DNA from: an uncultured Flavobacteriaceae bacterium
GTDB taxonomy: Bacteria > Bacteroidota > Bacteroidia > Flavobacteriales > Flavobacteriaceae
Direction of reading: 5' to 3'
DNA length: 64,000 bases
NCBI GenBank assembly: GCA_943789365.1
Contig: CALSTV010000001.1
Location: forward strand, 2,108,001 to 2,172,000
The stretch's first letter is position 1. Each line of letters begins with the position of its first letter. The translations under genes were made by a program, and so were the position numbers. A model generated the notes under the pieces. The model worked only from the letters and a program-made list of their open reading frames with translations. It did not search any database and was not told the origin of the DNA. This document shows, piece after piece, positions 18,392 to 27,522 of this stretch.

Positions 18392-20356
18392 TTATTCTTT
18401 CGTGATGGTTTCATCCAAATTAAACAATACTTGGGCGGTTAGCATGAATGCCGCTGTTTTTACGGGATCGGTATCGCTATGCTTATAGGTTCCTTGCGCT
18501 AACAATTTCGTTGCTTTTTCTTCTTTATTTTCAAATCGTTGCAGCGCGTTGGTATAATATTTTTCTAGTACCTCAAACTCTTCTGTATCGGGTTGTCGAA
18601 TTAAAATTCGCTGGAACAAAGCATGTAAAGTTTTGGTGTCATCTTTATTTTCCAAGATCATGTTTTCTGCCAATACACGAGCGGCTTCTAATATTTGAAC
18701 ATCATTTTGCATAGCGAGGGCCTGCAATGGGGTGTTTGTTTTTTGACGTCTTACCTCACAATTATCACGTGTAGGCGCATCAAATAGGGTCATATTTGGT
18801 GGGGGAGAAGTACGTTTCCAAAAGGTGTATAAAGACCTTCGATATAATTTCTCTCCTTTGTCTTGTACGTAATTTTTTAACAATCCTGTGCCTGAAGTTG
18901 TTTCTGCCCACAGTCCTACCGGTTGATATGGTTTTACACTGACTCCACCAATTTCGCTGTTCAATAAGCCACTTACAGTTAGTACATAATCACGAATCAT
19001 TTCACCACTCATTCTAAAGCGCGTAGCTCTGGCAAGCAATCTATTTTCAGGATCTAGTTTTAATAATTCTTGATTCACTTCTGAACTTTGCTGATAGGTA
19101 GCCGAAAGAATCATTTTTTTCAACAAATATTTTATATCCCAATCGTGATCCATAAAATCTCTTGCCAACCAATCCAATAATTTTGGATGTGAAGGCAAAC
19201 TTCCTTGCACACCAAAGTCTCCTGAAGTGAGTACCAAGCCATCCCCAAACAACATAGCCCACATTCTATTTACAAAAACGCGTGCTGTTAGCGGATTGTT
19301 TTTATCGGTTAACCAATTCGCTAAGCCCAATCTGTTTTTTTCAAATTTGTCAGAAAAGGGTAAAATAAATTCTGGTGTATTAGGTTGAACAGAATCCGTG
19401 GGTTGCGTATATTCTCCTCTATTGAAAATAAAAGTCGTTCTTGGTAAAGAATCATTCATCACCATAACCTTGATAGAATCTCCTTCTTTTTTATTGATGT
19501 ATGATAATATTCCTGCTGTTTCATTATCTGTAATGGTCATAAAAGGAGCATCGGCAAAGTATTTTTTAATGGTAGCGGGACCTGCCATCATCCGCAAGCC
19601 TTTTTCGTCTACCTGATTAAAGAACGAATAGAGTTCAAAATAATTTTTTTGTGTGATTTCATCATATTTATGATCATGACATTTGGCACATTCTAAAGTG
19701 AGGCCCAAAATTCCTTTTCCTAAAGTATTGGTTCTATCAACCACATAATAAGAGCGATATTCTTCATCAATTACGCCCCCTTCTTGGGTAATGGGATGGT
19801 TTCTGTTAAAACCAGTTGCTAAAATTTGTTCTTTTGTAGCATTTGGTAATAAATCACCTGCCAATTGCCAGGTTAAAAATTCATCATAAGGCACATTTGT
19901 ATTAAAGGCATGTATGACCCAATCTCGCCATGGCCACATGGATCTATAATTATCATCTTGATAGCCATGAGAATCTGCATAACGTGCCACATCCAACCAA
20001 GCTTGTGTCATCCGTTCTCCATAGGCTGGTGACGCCAAAAAGATGTCAATAGCTTTTTCTAAGCCTTTTTCTGATTTGTCTGAGAGCAGTTCTTTTAACT
20101 GGTTTTGTTTTGGAGGCAATCCTGTTATGTCGAGACTAATTCTTCGGATTAAGGTCTCAAAATTAGCTTGCTTTGAAGGTTTTAGATTGTTGTCTTCTAA
20201 TTTGGCTAAAACAAAGGCGTCTATTTCATTATGTCCCCATTCTGAAACTTCACTTTTTGGAAGTACTGCTTTTACTGGAGCTGTATAGGCCCAATGTTTT
20301 TCAAATTTTGCACCTTGCTGGATCCATTTTTTTATGAGTTTTTTTTCATGAGCCAT
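18392..20356 (-). CDS. PSD1 cytochrome-type protein copy 2, DUF1549-DUF1553 part (frameshifted)
   Basis: 654 residues starting MAHEKKLIKKW, in the frame matching residue 127 onward of copy 1. It holds the second haem motif CAKCH and the DUF1549 and DUF1553 domains. It differs from copy 1 mainly in two blocks, around LRMMAGPATIKKYF and around VSVKPYQPVGLWAETTSG. Compared with copy 1 there is one extra base at about 20346-20356 (GGCTCATGA against GGGTATGA), which separates this part from the signal peptide and first haem domain. The two frames overlap by 11 bases, so reinitiation is conceivable, but the product would lack an export signal. Confidence 0.85.
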   Translation of the reverse strand: MAHEKKLIKKWIQQGAKFEKHWAYTAPVKAVLPKSEVSEWGHNEIDAFVLAKLEDNNLKPSKQANFETLIRRISLDITGLPPKQNQLKELLSDKSEKGLEKAIDIFLASPAYGERMTQAWLDVARYADSHGYQDDNYRSMWPWRDWVIHAFNTNVPYDEFLTWQLAGDLLPNATKEQILATGFNRNHPITQEGGVIDEEYRSYYVVDRTNTLGKGILGLTLECAKCHDHKYDEITQKNYFELYSFFNQVDEKGLRMMAGPATIKKYFADAPFMTITDNETAGILSYINKKEGDSIKVMVMNDSLPRTTFIFNRGEYTQPTDSVQPNTPEFILPFSDKFEKNRLGLANWLTDKNNPLTARVFVNRMWAMLFGDGLVLTSGDFGVQGSLPSHPKLLDWLARDFMDHDWDIKYLLKKMILSATYQQSSEVNQELLKLDPENRLLARATRFRMSGEMIRDYVLTVSGLLNSEIGGVSVKPYQPVGLWAETTSGTGLLKNYVQDKGEKLYRRSLYTFWKRTSPPPNMTLFDAPTRDNCEVRRQKTNTPLQALAMQNDVQILEAARVLAENMILENKDDTKTLHALFQRILIRQPDTEEFEVLEKYYTNALQRFENKEEKATKLLAQGTYKHSDTDPVKTAAFMLTAQVLFNLDETITKE

Positions 20357-20729
20357 TTAAGAATAGTTTTGCCTCCGCAGGAGGCATCAGTAAGGCTTCA
20401 TCTTCAGAAATGATGCGCTGGTACAATTCACTTTTATTTGGTTTTCCTGAGACAATAGCAAAATGCCCTGGGTTTTCTCTGAGTTCACGATACGCCTCTT
20501 CTTCGGTGTCTAAACGTAGATTTGCTTTTCTTTTAGTGGCATCTGGCCCATGACAGGTATAGCATTTGTCCGAGAGTATGGGTTTTATATGAAAATTATA
20601 ATCAACAATGTCAGGGATTTTTAGAGCCGCATATACGGCTTCTTTTTGATCAAAAACGCCTTTTTTTAGCGCAAATAAAAGTGCGGTTAAACCTGAAAGG
20701 ATGATTGCTATTACTATTTTGTTTTTCAT
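20346..20729 (-). CDS. PSD1 copy 2, N-terminal PSCyt1 fragment
   Basis: 127 residues: signal/membrane segment (about 5-20) and the PSCyt1 haem domain with CYTCH at 56-60, ending LFLNGS at a premature TGA. It is the 5' part of the copy 2 gene, separated by the one-base lesion described for 18392-20356. On its own it could still be an exported mono-haem cytochrome domain. It is the first gene of the operon that continues through DUF1501, the membrane cytochrome/LRR protein and the His-rich propeller, and has promoter site c upstream. Confidence 0.85.
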   Translation of the reverse strand: MKNKIVIAIILSGLTALLFALKKGVFDQKEAVYAALKIPDIVDYNFHIKPILSDKCYTCHGPDATKRKANLRLDTEEEAYRELRENPGHFAIVSGKPNKSELYQRIISEDEALLMPPAEAKLFLNGS

Positions 20730-20860
20730 GTATCTATACTATTTGTATGCAAAACGAAATCTGGTTTAGAAATGAAATATCCAATACGATGGGTTGAAGT
20801 TGCTATTTTTTACTTTACTAATATAGCAGTGGATTTCTAAATAATATCGTTCTATAAATA

Positions 20861-20887
20861 ATACGGAGTTCTATAAAAATACCCCTA
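20861..20887 (-). promoter_or_regulatory. Shared two-box promoter element, site c (cytochrome copy 2 operon)
   Basis: Plus-strand ATACG, 13 bases, ATACCCCTA, both boxes perfect. It is about 130 bases upstream of the PSCyt1 start. The GGGG box is embedded in the terminator hairpin of the upstream beta-helix gene (20881-20912), so termination and initiation signals share bases. Confidence 0.65.
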
Positions 20888-20912
20888 CTAAAAGTAATTT
20901 ATTAGTAGGGGT
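20876..20912 (-). terminator. Rho-independent terminator of the giant beta-helix gene, copy A
   Basis: Perfect 11-bp stem ACCCCTACTAA (20881-20891) with TTAGTAGGGGT (20902-20912), 10-base loop. On the minus strand the stem is followed by ATTTTTAT. A T-run also follows on the plus strand, so it could work both ways. It lies 34 bases after the stop codon at 20946. Confidence 0.8.
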
Positions 20913-20945
20913 GTTTTTAAAAATTGATGAGAAAGACTATTGAAA

Positions 20946-23900
20946 TTATTGTTTGATAAACTTTTTAACAGCCGTGCCATTTTCAGAATAGATTTTTAAC
21001 AAGTACAAATCACTTGCTAAATTGTCTAAAGGAATCGCATTAAAATTCGCATGTACTTCTTTTATTTTTCTTCCTAAAAGCGTGTAAATCTCAACTTTAG
21101 TTAATTTATAATCAGATTGCACCGAAATAAAGCCTGTAGCTGGATTAGGGTAATATGAAATAGATTGATCTAAAATTTGATCTTCAATATTTAAAGGGAA
21201 CTCTCCTAACTGTAAATCGTCCATTAAAAAATTAAATTCTTCAGTCGACTCTTGTTTTGCACCAACTAGAATAGATTGGATGCTTTTTCCTTCTGCATAA
21301 TTTCCTATTGGAAATGCTACCTCTACCCATTGTCCGATTGTTCCTCTAGAATCTTCTAATTTTAAACCATCGTTTGCCGTTTCTGAAAGTTCAGTCAATC
21401 GGGTTCCATCGGTAAATAAAACATCGATATGTCCCGTTTTTCCCGTTTCATTTTGTGGGTGTATCCAATAAGAGAGTGTCGTCGTTGTTACAATGTTCAT
21501 CTTCGTATCAAATGCTTTGTAGTAGGGGGTTGAATTGTTTATTTTATTTCCTACTACTTTTAATGCCTTTGCACCTGAATGCGCATCTTCAGTACTTATT
21601 GCTTCGCATTGATAAGAAACGCCATTCACATCAAAGTCTTTGTTTCCAAACAAGGTATTGTCCCAACTATTTTGTGAATCACCAGATTCCCAGCCAGATT
21701 CTAATCCCGAAATTTTGCTGTTTTTATTGTAATAATAGTCCAATTCCACAATGCTCTTATCGGTGTTTTGATTGGAGATTTTAAAGCCATTACTTGCATA
21801 ACTTCCCAAAACTTCTAATTTGTCAACACCAGCTCCAATGATATATTGAGGATTTAATTCCGTGGTAATTGCCATGTTTTCAATGCGAGTTTTTCCATTG
21901 TTGAGTTGTAGCGAACCATTTCTTGTATGGAATTGTTGTAGGTTCACAGTACCGTTTCCATTAAAATTTAATGTAGGTCCAGAATCTTGGTGCCCCCAAG
22001 AATTTGCGTTAAAAAAATTGACCTCTGCACCAAAATTAGTACCTGTTGTAATGACACCATTTTGTGTATTTCCTAACAACACAAGTTGCGTATTTATAAA
22101 GTTCACTTTAGATCCTGCATTGTTATCGAGATAAACAGCGTTGGAACCAGCATCCGTACCGTGTAGGTGGATGTCAACAGTCGAATTTCCATCATCGGGT
22201 GCTAAATACATCCCTTTAAGTGCAGCGAAGACAAAGGTTCCTAAAATATGTTCATGTGTTGCAGAAGCAATTTTAAAAGCTTCTAAATTGGCTTGTTGAT
22301 ATGTCCATATGGTGGCAATGTCAGGTATTTCCGCTTGAGGATAGCCATTGCTACCTTGCCAATAATGGGGATTGAACATGACATTTTCTATCCAACCTTC
22401 GCCTGCATTTTTATCAACAGAAATTCCTGTTTTAAGTGGTGCACTTGCTAAATAACTAACGCGATGCCCCGTACTTGAGTTTGAAGCGAAATCAACTCCT
22501 TGATAAGGGTTTGATACCGTCACATCTTTGATCCAACAATTGTCTCCCAAAGATCGAATTGACCAAGGATACGCATAGAAATTTTGAGTATTTTGCTCTG
22601 GATAGAAAACGGTAAATCCGCGAACTCCTGATCCTGCTTCCATAGAAATAAAGGGAGTCCCATTGGCATCTCCTTTTCCTTCGTAAGCAAGTAAAACACT
22701 TCCTTTACTCATTGTATGATGCGGTACATCCCAAATTCCTCTAAGTTCTACTCCTGTAGGAACCGTAATATGTCCGTTAAGTCTAAACATCCCTGCAGGC
22801 ACATACACAGTACCACCACCATTTGTTTCAGCCGCATCTAGCGCAGCTTGAAAAGCAGTTGTATTATCTGTGCTACTACTGGTACTAGCACCATAATCCA
22901 TGACATCAAATAAATCGTTGTTTACCGGTCTTGGTACATCTGCATAGCGATGCGTCGGTACATTTTGTGGTGTTAGCTCTAAGGGTTCTTGTGAAATAAC
23001 GACCTCACCTGTACTTGAATTGTCTATTTTTAGTTCCGTTGGAAAGCTATTGTCTAAAAGTTGCGTGTTGGTAACATTCGGTCCAAGTTTGATATGTGTT
23101 TTATCGAGGTTGAACGTATTTCCCATAAGGGATATGGATCCTTTAGTACATGATATTGCTTCAACGTCTGCTCCTTGTCCCCAGTTTTCAAAGGTGCAAT
23201 TTTGGAAAGACATACGCCCAGTAGTGGATGTTGCAAACTTGACAATATATTTAGGATCCCCACCAAAGGTACAGTTGTTAAATTGAGCCACTGAATTGAA
23301 GGTGCTGAATGCTCGGATACAAGCAGAATTAGCCCCTTCCGTACGTATCGTAGAATTTGTAATTGCCCAACCATAAGGGTTTGTGTTTTGGAAGTCGATT
23401 CCAATTTTACTTTTTTCGATTTGCACCCCATACATGACACCATTAGGCCCCTGATCCGTGTATTTAATTATTTGAATTCCGGTTTGGTAACCCGTTAATG
23501 ACAAATCATAAATATATTCCCAATCAGAACGTCCCATGACCAAACCAATAGTTGGATTGTTTTGTAACCATGATAAAATGTTTTCTTCAGACGCAGCACC
23601 TGCCAAACCAGATTCACTCCAATATTTTGGTTCAAAATGCACATTCATGATTCTACCAATATCTACAGTTTGAGACAACCATATTCCTTGATTTAAGGGG
23701 GTTCCATATACATTACGTATATAGTGCAATGCATTGAGTTCTGGTCCAATTTTAATTCCATTATATGAATTTACAAGAGTTACATTCACCACAGAGGTAT
23801 GAGGTATGCCAGTACGTACATTTTCATGGCAATGAATGGTCCAAGGATAGGCTGATGGACTCGGTGCTGTTTGTTCGGGGTACCAGATCGATAGATTTTT

Positions 23901-24584
23901 AATTCCAGACCCAATATTTACAATAATAAATGGATCTCCTGCTTCATTGCCTTTGTTTGCATAGGGCATTAAAATAGTTCCGCTCACACCATTTCCATTT
24001 TCTGGATTTTCCCATTCACCACGTAAAGTAACGGTTTCAGGAATGACTAAGTTTCCATCAAAACGATAGGTTCCAGCCGGTACAAAAACCACAGCTCCAT
24101 CCGCAATTGAAGCACGATCTAAAGCAGCTTGAAAGGCAGCAGTAGCATCTACAGAACCATCATTTTTTGCATTGTAAGGTGCCTCTGTAACATCGATACT
24201 TGCAATGACTACATCTTCTGTGGGAAGCGTTGTTGTCATGACTCTAGGAGATAAGTCGTTAGAGGGGCCTAATAGTTGTACCGCATCTATTAAGGTTGTC
24301 ATGTCTTCTGCTGGCCATCGAGTCCCATTAACATTCATTGCACGAAACCCAATGACTACCAAATTTGTTCCAATGGGTGATGTTGGTAGTACATATGTGT
24401 GTTCTGTATAGGTATCTGTAAGCACCCAAGAAACATCGGCAACATCAGATAAAACTTTATAGCTTGCATCGTAAAAAGTTGCATGTATTCGAAGTCTACA
24501 AGGCACCCGTTGTAGATTTTGCAGCGGCCTTATAGGTGTAATCTGTGTTTCAGGCAGTACGGTTGGGTTTAAATCAAAAACCAA
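20946..24584 (-). CDS. Giant CBM/double beta-helix/T9SS protein, copy A (main frame)
   Basis: 1212 residues. After a CBM-like segment come two Pectate_lyase_3-type beta-helices, each opening with a TAAFQAALD motif and a PAGTYRF or PAGMFRL motif (about residues 140-560 and 565-930). A second CBM-like jelly roll follows (about 960-1125), and a T9SS type A sorting domain (YYPNPATGF...VKKFIKQ) closes the chain. This predicts a surface-anchored or secreted lyase or hydrolase; polysaccharide unknown. The true start is in the short frame at 24569-24820. Compared with copy B, one base is missing near 24580, and residues 13-29 (TQITPIRPLQNLQRVP against TQYTYKVAAKSTTGP) are read in a shifted frame between two compensating indels. 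Confidence 0.85.
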   Translation of the reverse strand: MVFDLNPTVLPETQITPIRPLQNLQRVPCRLRIHATFYDASYKVLSDVADVSWVLTDTYTEHTYVLPTSPIGTNLVVIGFRAMNVNGTRWPAEDMTTLIDAVQLLGPSNDLSPRVMTTTLPTEDVVIASIDVTEAPYNAKNDGSVDATAAFQAALDRASIADGAVVFVPAGTYRFDGNLVIPETVTLRGEWENPENGNGVSGTILMPYANKGNEAGDPFIIVNIGSGIKNLSIWYPEQTAPSPSAYPWTIHCHENVRTGIPHTSVVNVTLVNSYNGIKIGPELNALHYIRNVYGTPLNQGIWLSQTVDIGRIMNVHFEPKYWSESGLAGAASEENILSWLQNNPTIGLVMGRSDWEYIYDLSLTGYQTGIQIIKYTDQGPNGVMYGVQIEKSKIGIDFQNTNPYGWAITNSTIRTEGANSACIRAFSTFNSVAQFNNCTFGGDPKYIVKFATSTTGRMSFQNCTFENWGQGADVEAISCTKGSISLMGNTFNLDKTHIKLGPNVTNTQLLDNSFPTELKIDNSSTGEVVISQEPLELTPQNVPTHRYADVPRPVNNDLFDVMDYGASTSSSTDNTTAFQAALDAAETNGGGTVYVPAGMFRLNGHITVPTGVELRGIWDVPHHTMSKGSVLLAYEGKGDANGTPFISMEAGSGVRGFTVFYPEQNTQNFYAYPWSIRSLGDNCWIKDVTVSNPYQGVDFASNSSTGHRVSYLASAPLKTGISVDKNAGEGWIENVMFNPHYWQGSNGYPQAEIPDIATIWTYQQANLEAFKIASATHEHILGTFVFAALKGMYLAPDDGNSTVDIHLHGTDAGSNAVYLDNNAGSKVNFINTQLVLLGNTQNGVITTGTNFGAEVNFFNANSWGHQDSGPTLNFNGNGTVNLQQFHTRNGSLQLNNGKTRIENMAITTELNPQYIIGAGVDKLEVLGSYASNGFKISNQNTDKSIVELDYYYNKNSKISGLESGWESGDSQNSWDNTLFGNKDFDVNGVSYQCEAISTEDAHSGAKALKVVGNKINNSTPYYKAFDTKMNIVTTTTLSYWIHPQNETGKTGHIDVLFTDGTRLTELSETANDGLKLEDSRGTIGQWVEVAFPIGNYAEGKSIQSILVGAKQESTEEFNFLMDDLQLGEFPLNIEDQILDQSISYYPNPATGFISVQSDYKLTKVEIYTLLGRKIKEVHANFNAIPLDNLASDLYLLKIYSENGTAVKKFIKQ

Positions 24585-24820
24585 ATCTGCTGATATGCAG
24601 CGTCAACTGCCCAAGTAAATTCTGCTGCCCAATTCCCTTCATAAGCATCGGAGCTTACCGTTGCTGTACTTAAGGTAGGGTCTGTACCCACTTCTACAAA
24701 GCGCCAATAATTGACATTTCCTAGTTCAAAATCACCATTTAAATTCCCCAATAAATTTTCTTGTGCAAAAATGCTTGAAGCACTTAAAAGTAGGAGTATT
24801 AGTATAATTTTAATTTTCAT
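24569..24820 (-). CDS. Giant beta-helix protein copy A, N-terminal fragment
   Basis: 83 residues: signal peptide (MKIKIILILLLLSASSIFAQ) and the beginning of a CBM-like domain (GDFELGNVNYWRFVEVG). After AAEFTWAVDAAY it leaves the frame seen in copy B and stops. Restoring one base would fuse it to the 20946-24584 frame. Promoter site d is 46 bases upstream. Confidence 0.85.
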   Translation of the reverse strand: MKIKIILILLLLSASSIFAQENLLGNLNGDFELGNVNYWRFVEVGTDPTLSTATVSSDAYEGNWAAEFTWAVDAAYQQIWFLI

Positions 24821-24865
24821 GAATATTGGTTTTTTTAGACGATTTTGGGTGATTGCTTATAGTCT

Positions 24866-24892
24866 ATACGTCGATATTCATAAATACCCCTA
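24866..24892 (-). promoter_or_regulatory. Shared two-box promoter element, site d (giant beta-helix copy A)
   Basis: Plus-strand ATACG, 13 bases, ATACCCCTA, both boxes perfect, 46 bases upstream of the start at 24820. Nearly identical through box and spacer to site e. Confidence 0.65.
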
Positions 24893-24950
24893 TTATCTAG
24901 TCAAGATAATGAATTAGGTTCCCGCTCTAAAGGGTGAAGTTAGAAAAATC

Positions 24951-24993
24951 CGAATAAAAAATTCCCCTACTAAAAATAATGTATTAGTAGGGG
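24951..24993 (-). terminator. Rho-independent terminator of giant beta-helix copy B
   Basis: Perfect 10-bp stem CCCCTACTAA (24964-24973) with TTAGTAGGGG (24984-24993). On the minus strand it is followed by AATTTTTTATTC. It lies 31 bases after the stop at 25024 and is a paralogue of the terminator at 20876-20912. Confidence 0.75.
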
Positions 24994-25023
24994 GGGTAAA
25001 AATTGATATAAAAACTATTGCAA

Positions 25024-27522
25024 TTAATTTTTAATAAACTTTTTAACCGCCGTGCCATTTTCAGAATAGATTTTTAACAAGTACAAATCACTTGCTAAAT
25101 TGTCTAAAGGAATCGCATTAAAATTCGCAGTTACTTCTTTCATTTTTCTTCCTAACAGCGTGTAAATCTCAACTTTAGTCAATTTATAATCAGATTGCAC
25201 AGAAATAACTTCTGTAGCTGGATTCGGGTAAAAAGAAATAGACTGATCAAAACTTTGATTTTCAACATGTAGAACAAATTCTCCAAGCTTTAAATCGTCC
25301 ATTAAAAAATTAAATTCTTCAGTGGAATTTTGTTTTGCACCAACCAAGATAGATTGGATGCTTTTTCCTGCTGCATAATTTCCAATTGGAAATGCTACTT
25401 TGATCCATTCTCCAATTTCTCCTCTAGCATCTTCTAGTTTTAAACCATCGTTTGCCGTTTCTGAAAGCTCTGTTAATCGGGTTCCATCGGTAAATAGAAT
25501 ATCGATATGTCCCGTTTTTCCTGTTTCATTTTGTGGGTGTATCCAATACGAAAGTGTGGTCGTTGTTACAATGTTCATCTTCGTGTCAAATGCTTTGTAG
25601 TAGGGGGTTGTATTATTTATTTTATCCCCTACAACTTTTAAAGCATTTGAACCTGAATGCGCAGCTTCAGTGCTTATTGCTTCGCATTGATAAGAAACGC
25701 CATTCACATCAAAGTCTTTGTTTCCAAACAAGGTATTGTCCCAGCTATTTTGTGAATCACCAGATTCCCAGCCAGATTCTAATCCTGAAGTTTTACTGTT
25801 TTCATTGTAATAATAGTCCAATTCCACAATGCTCTTATCGGTGTTTTGATTGGAGATTTTAAAACCATTACTTGCATAACTTCCAAAAACTTCTAATTTG
25901 TCAACACCAGCTCCAATGATATATTGAGGACTTAATTCCGTGGCAATTGCCATGTTTTCAATTCGAGTTTTTCCATTGTTGATGTTTAGAGAACCATTTA
26001 TTGTATGGAATTGTTGTAGGTTCACAGTACCGTTTCCATTAAAATTTAATGTAGGTCCAGAATCTTGGTGACTCCAAGAAATCGCATTAAAAAAAGAGGC
26101 CTCTGCTCCAAAATTAGTACCTGTTGTTATGACACCATTTTGTGTACTTCCTAACAACACAAGTTGTGTATTTATAAAGTTCACTTTAGATCCTTCATTG
26201 TTATCGAGATATACAGCGTTGGATCCAGCATCCGTACCATGTAGGTGAATGTCAACTTTCGAATTTCCATCATCGGGAGCTAAATACATCCCTTTAAGTG
26301 CTGCGAAGACAAAGGTTCCTAAAATATGTTCATGTGTAGCAGAACCAATTTTAAAGGCCTCTAAATTGGCTTGTTGATGTTCCCATATCGTGGTGATGTT
26401 AGGTATTTCGTTTTGAGGATAGCCATTGCTACGCGCCCAATAATGGGGATTGAACATGACATTTTCTATCCAACCGTCACCAGAATTATTTGCGACAGAA
26501 ATTCCTGTTTTAAGGGGGGCCGCTCCTAAATAACTAATGCGATGCCCCGTACTTGAGTTTGTAGCAAAATCAACAGCTTGATGTGGGTTTGATACCGTAA
26601 CATCTTTGATCCAACAATTGTCTCCCAAAGATCTAATAGACCAAGGATAGGCATAGAAATTTTGAGTATTTTGTTCTGGATAGAAAACGGTAAATCCGCG
26701 AACTCCTGATCCTGATTCCATAGAAATAAAGGGAGTCCCATTGGCATCTCCTTTTCCTTCATAAGCAAGTAAAACACTTCCTTGACTTGTAGTATGATGT
26801 GGTACATCCCAAATTCCTCTAAGTTCTACTCCTGTAGGAACGGTAATATGTCCGTTAATTCTAAACATACCTGCAGGAACATACACGGTACCACCGCCAT
26901 TTGTTTCAGCAGCATCTAGTGCAGCTTGAAAAGCAGCTGTGTTATCCGTACTAATTCTGGTACTTGCACCATAATCCATGACATCAAATAAATCGTTGTT
27001 TACCGGTCTTGGTACATCTGCATAGGGATGCGTCGGTACATTTTGTGGTGTTAGCTCTAAGGGTTCTTGTGAAATAACGACCTCACCTGTACTTGAATTG
27101 TCTATTTTTAGTTCCGTTGGAAAGCTATTGTCTAAAAGTTGCGTGTTGGTAACATTCGGTCCAAGTTTGATATGTGTTTTATCGAGGTTGAACGTATTTC
27201 CCATAAGGGATATGGATCCTTTAGTACATGATATTGCTTCAACGTCTGCTCCTTGTCCCCAGTTATCAAAGGTGCAATTTTGGAAAGACATGCGCCCCGT
27301 AGTGGTTGAGGCAAACTTGACAATATATTTAGGATCTCCTCCAAAGGTACAGTTGTTAAATTGCGCCATGGAATTGTAGGTAGTTAATGCTCGAATACAA
27401 GCAGAATTAGACCCTTCCGTACGTATCGTAGAATTTGTAATTGCCCAACCCATAAGGGTTTGTGTTTTGGAAGTCGATTCCAATTTTACTTTTTTCGATT
27501 TGCACCCCATACATGACACCAT
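25024..27522 (-). CDS. Giant CBM/double beta-helix/T9SS protein, copy B, C-terminal part
   Basis: 832-residue frame; homology to copy A begins at about base 27453 (MGWAITNST), so the first 23 residues are frame read-through. It contains the end of the first beta-helix, the whole second beta-helix (DVMDYGAST, TAAFQAALDAAETNGGG), a CBM-like jelly roll and the T9SS sorting domain (FYPNPATEV...VKKFIKN). It is separated from the N-terminal part (27407-28894) by one extra base in a C triplet at 27449-27451. A repaired protein would be about 1290 residues, as in copy A. Confidence 0.85.
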   Translation of the reverse strand: MVSCMGCKSKKVKLESTSKTQTLMGWAITNSTIRTEGSNSACIRALTTYNSMAQFNNCTFGGDPKYIVKFASTTTGRMSFQNCTFDNWGQGADVEAISCTKGSISLMGNTFNLDKTHIKLGPNVTNTQLLDNSFPTELKIDNSSTGEVVISQEPLELTPQNVPTHPYADVPRPVNNDLFDVMDYGASTRISTDNTAAFQAALDAAETNGGGTVYVPAGMFRINGHITVPTGVELRGIWDVPHHTTSQGSVLLAYEGKGDANGTPFISMESGSGVRGFTVFYPEQNTQNFYAYPWSIRSLGDNCWIKDVTVSNPHQAVDFATNSSTGHRISYLGAAPLKTGISVANNSGDGWIENVMFNPHYWARSNGYPQNEIPNITTIWEHQQANLEAFKIGSATHEHILGTFVFAALKGMYLAPDDGNSKVDIHLHGTDAGSNAVYLDNNEGSKVNFINTQLVLLGSTQNGVITTGTNFGAEASFFNAISWSHQDSGPTLNFNGNGTVNLQQFHTINGSLNINNGKTRIENMAIATELSPQYIIGAGVDKLEVFGSYASNGFKISNQNTDKSIVELDYYYNENSKTSGLESGWESGDSQNSWDNTLFGNKDFDVNGVSYQCEAISTEAAHSGSNALKVVGDKINNTTPYYKAFDTKMNIVTTTTLSYWIHPQNETGKTGHIDILFTDGTRLTELSETANDGLKLEDARGEIGEWIKVAFPIGNYAAGKSIQSILVGAKQNSTEEFNFLMDDLKLGEFVLHVENQSFDQSISFYPNPATEVISVQSDYKLTKVEIYTLLGRKMKEVTANFNAIPLDNLASDLYLLKIYSENGTAVKKFIKN

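Noticed and set aside
24961-24969. ATTCCCCTA as a ninth copy of the shared promoter box
   Set aside because: No ATACG-like partner lies 13 bases away; the bases are explained by the terminator stem of copy B.
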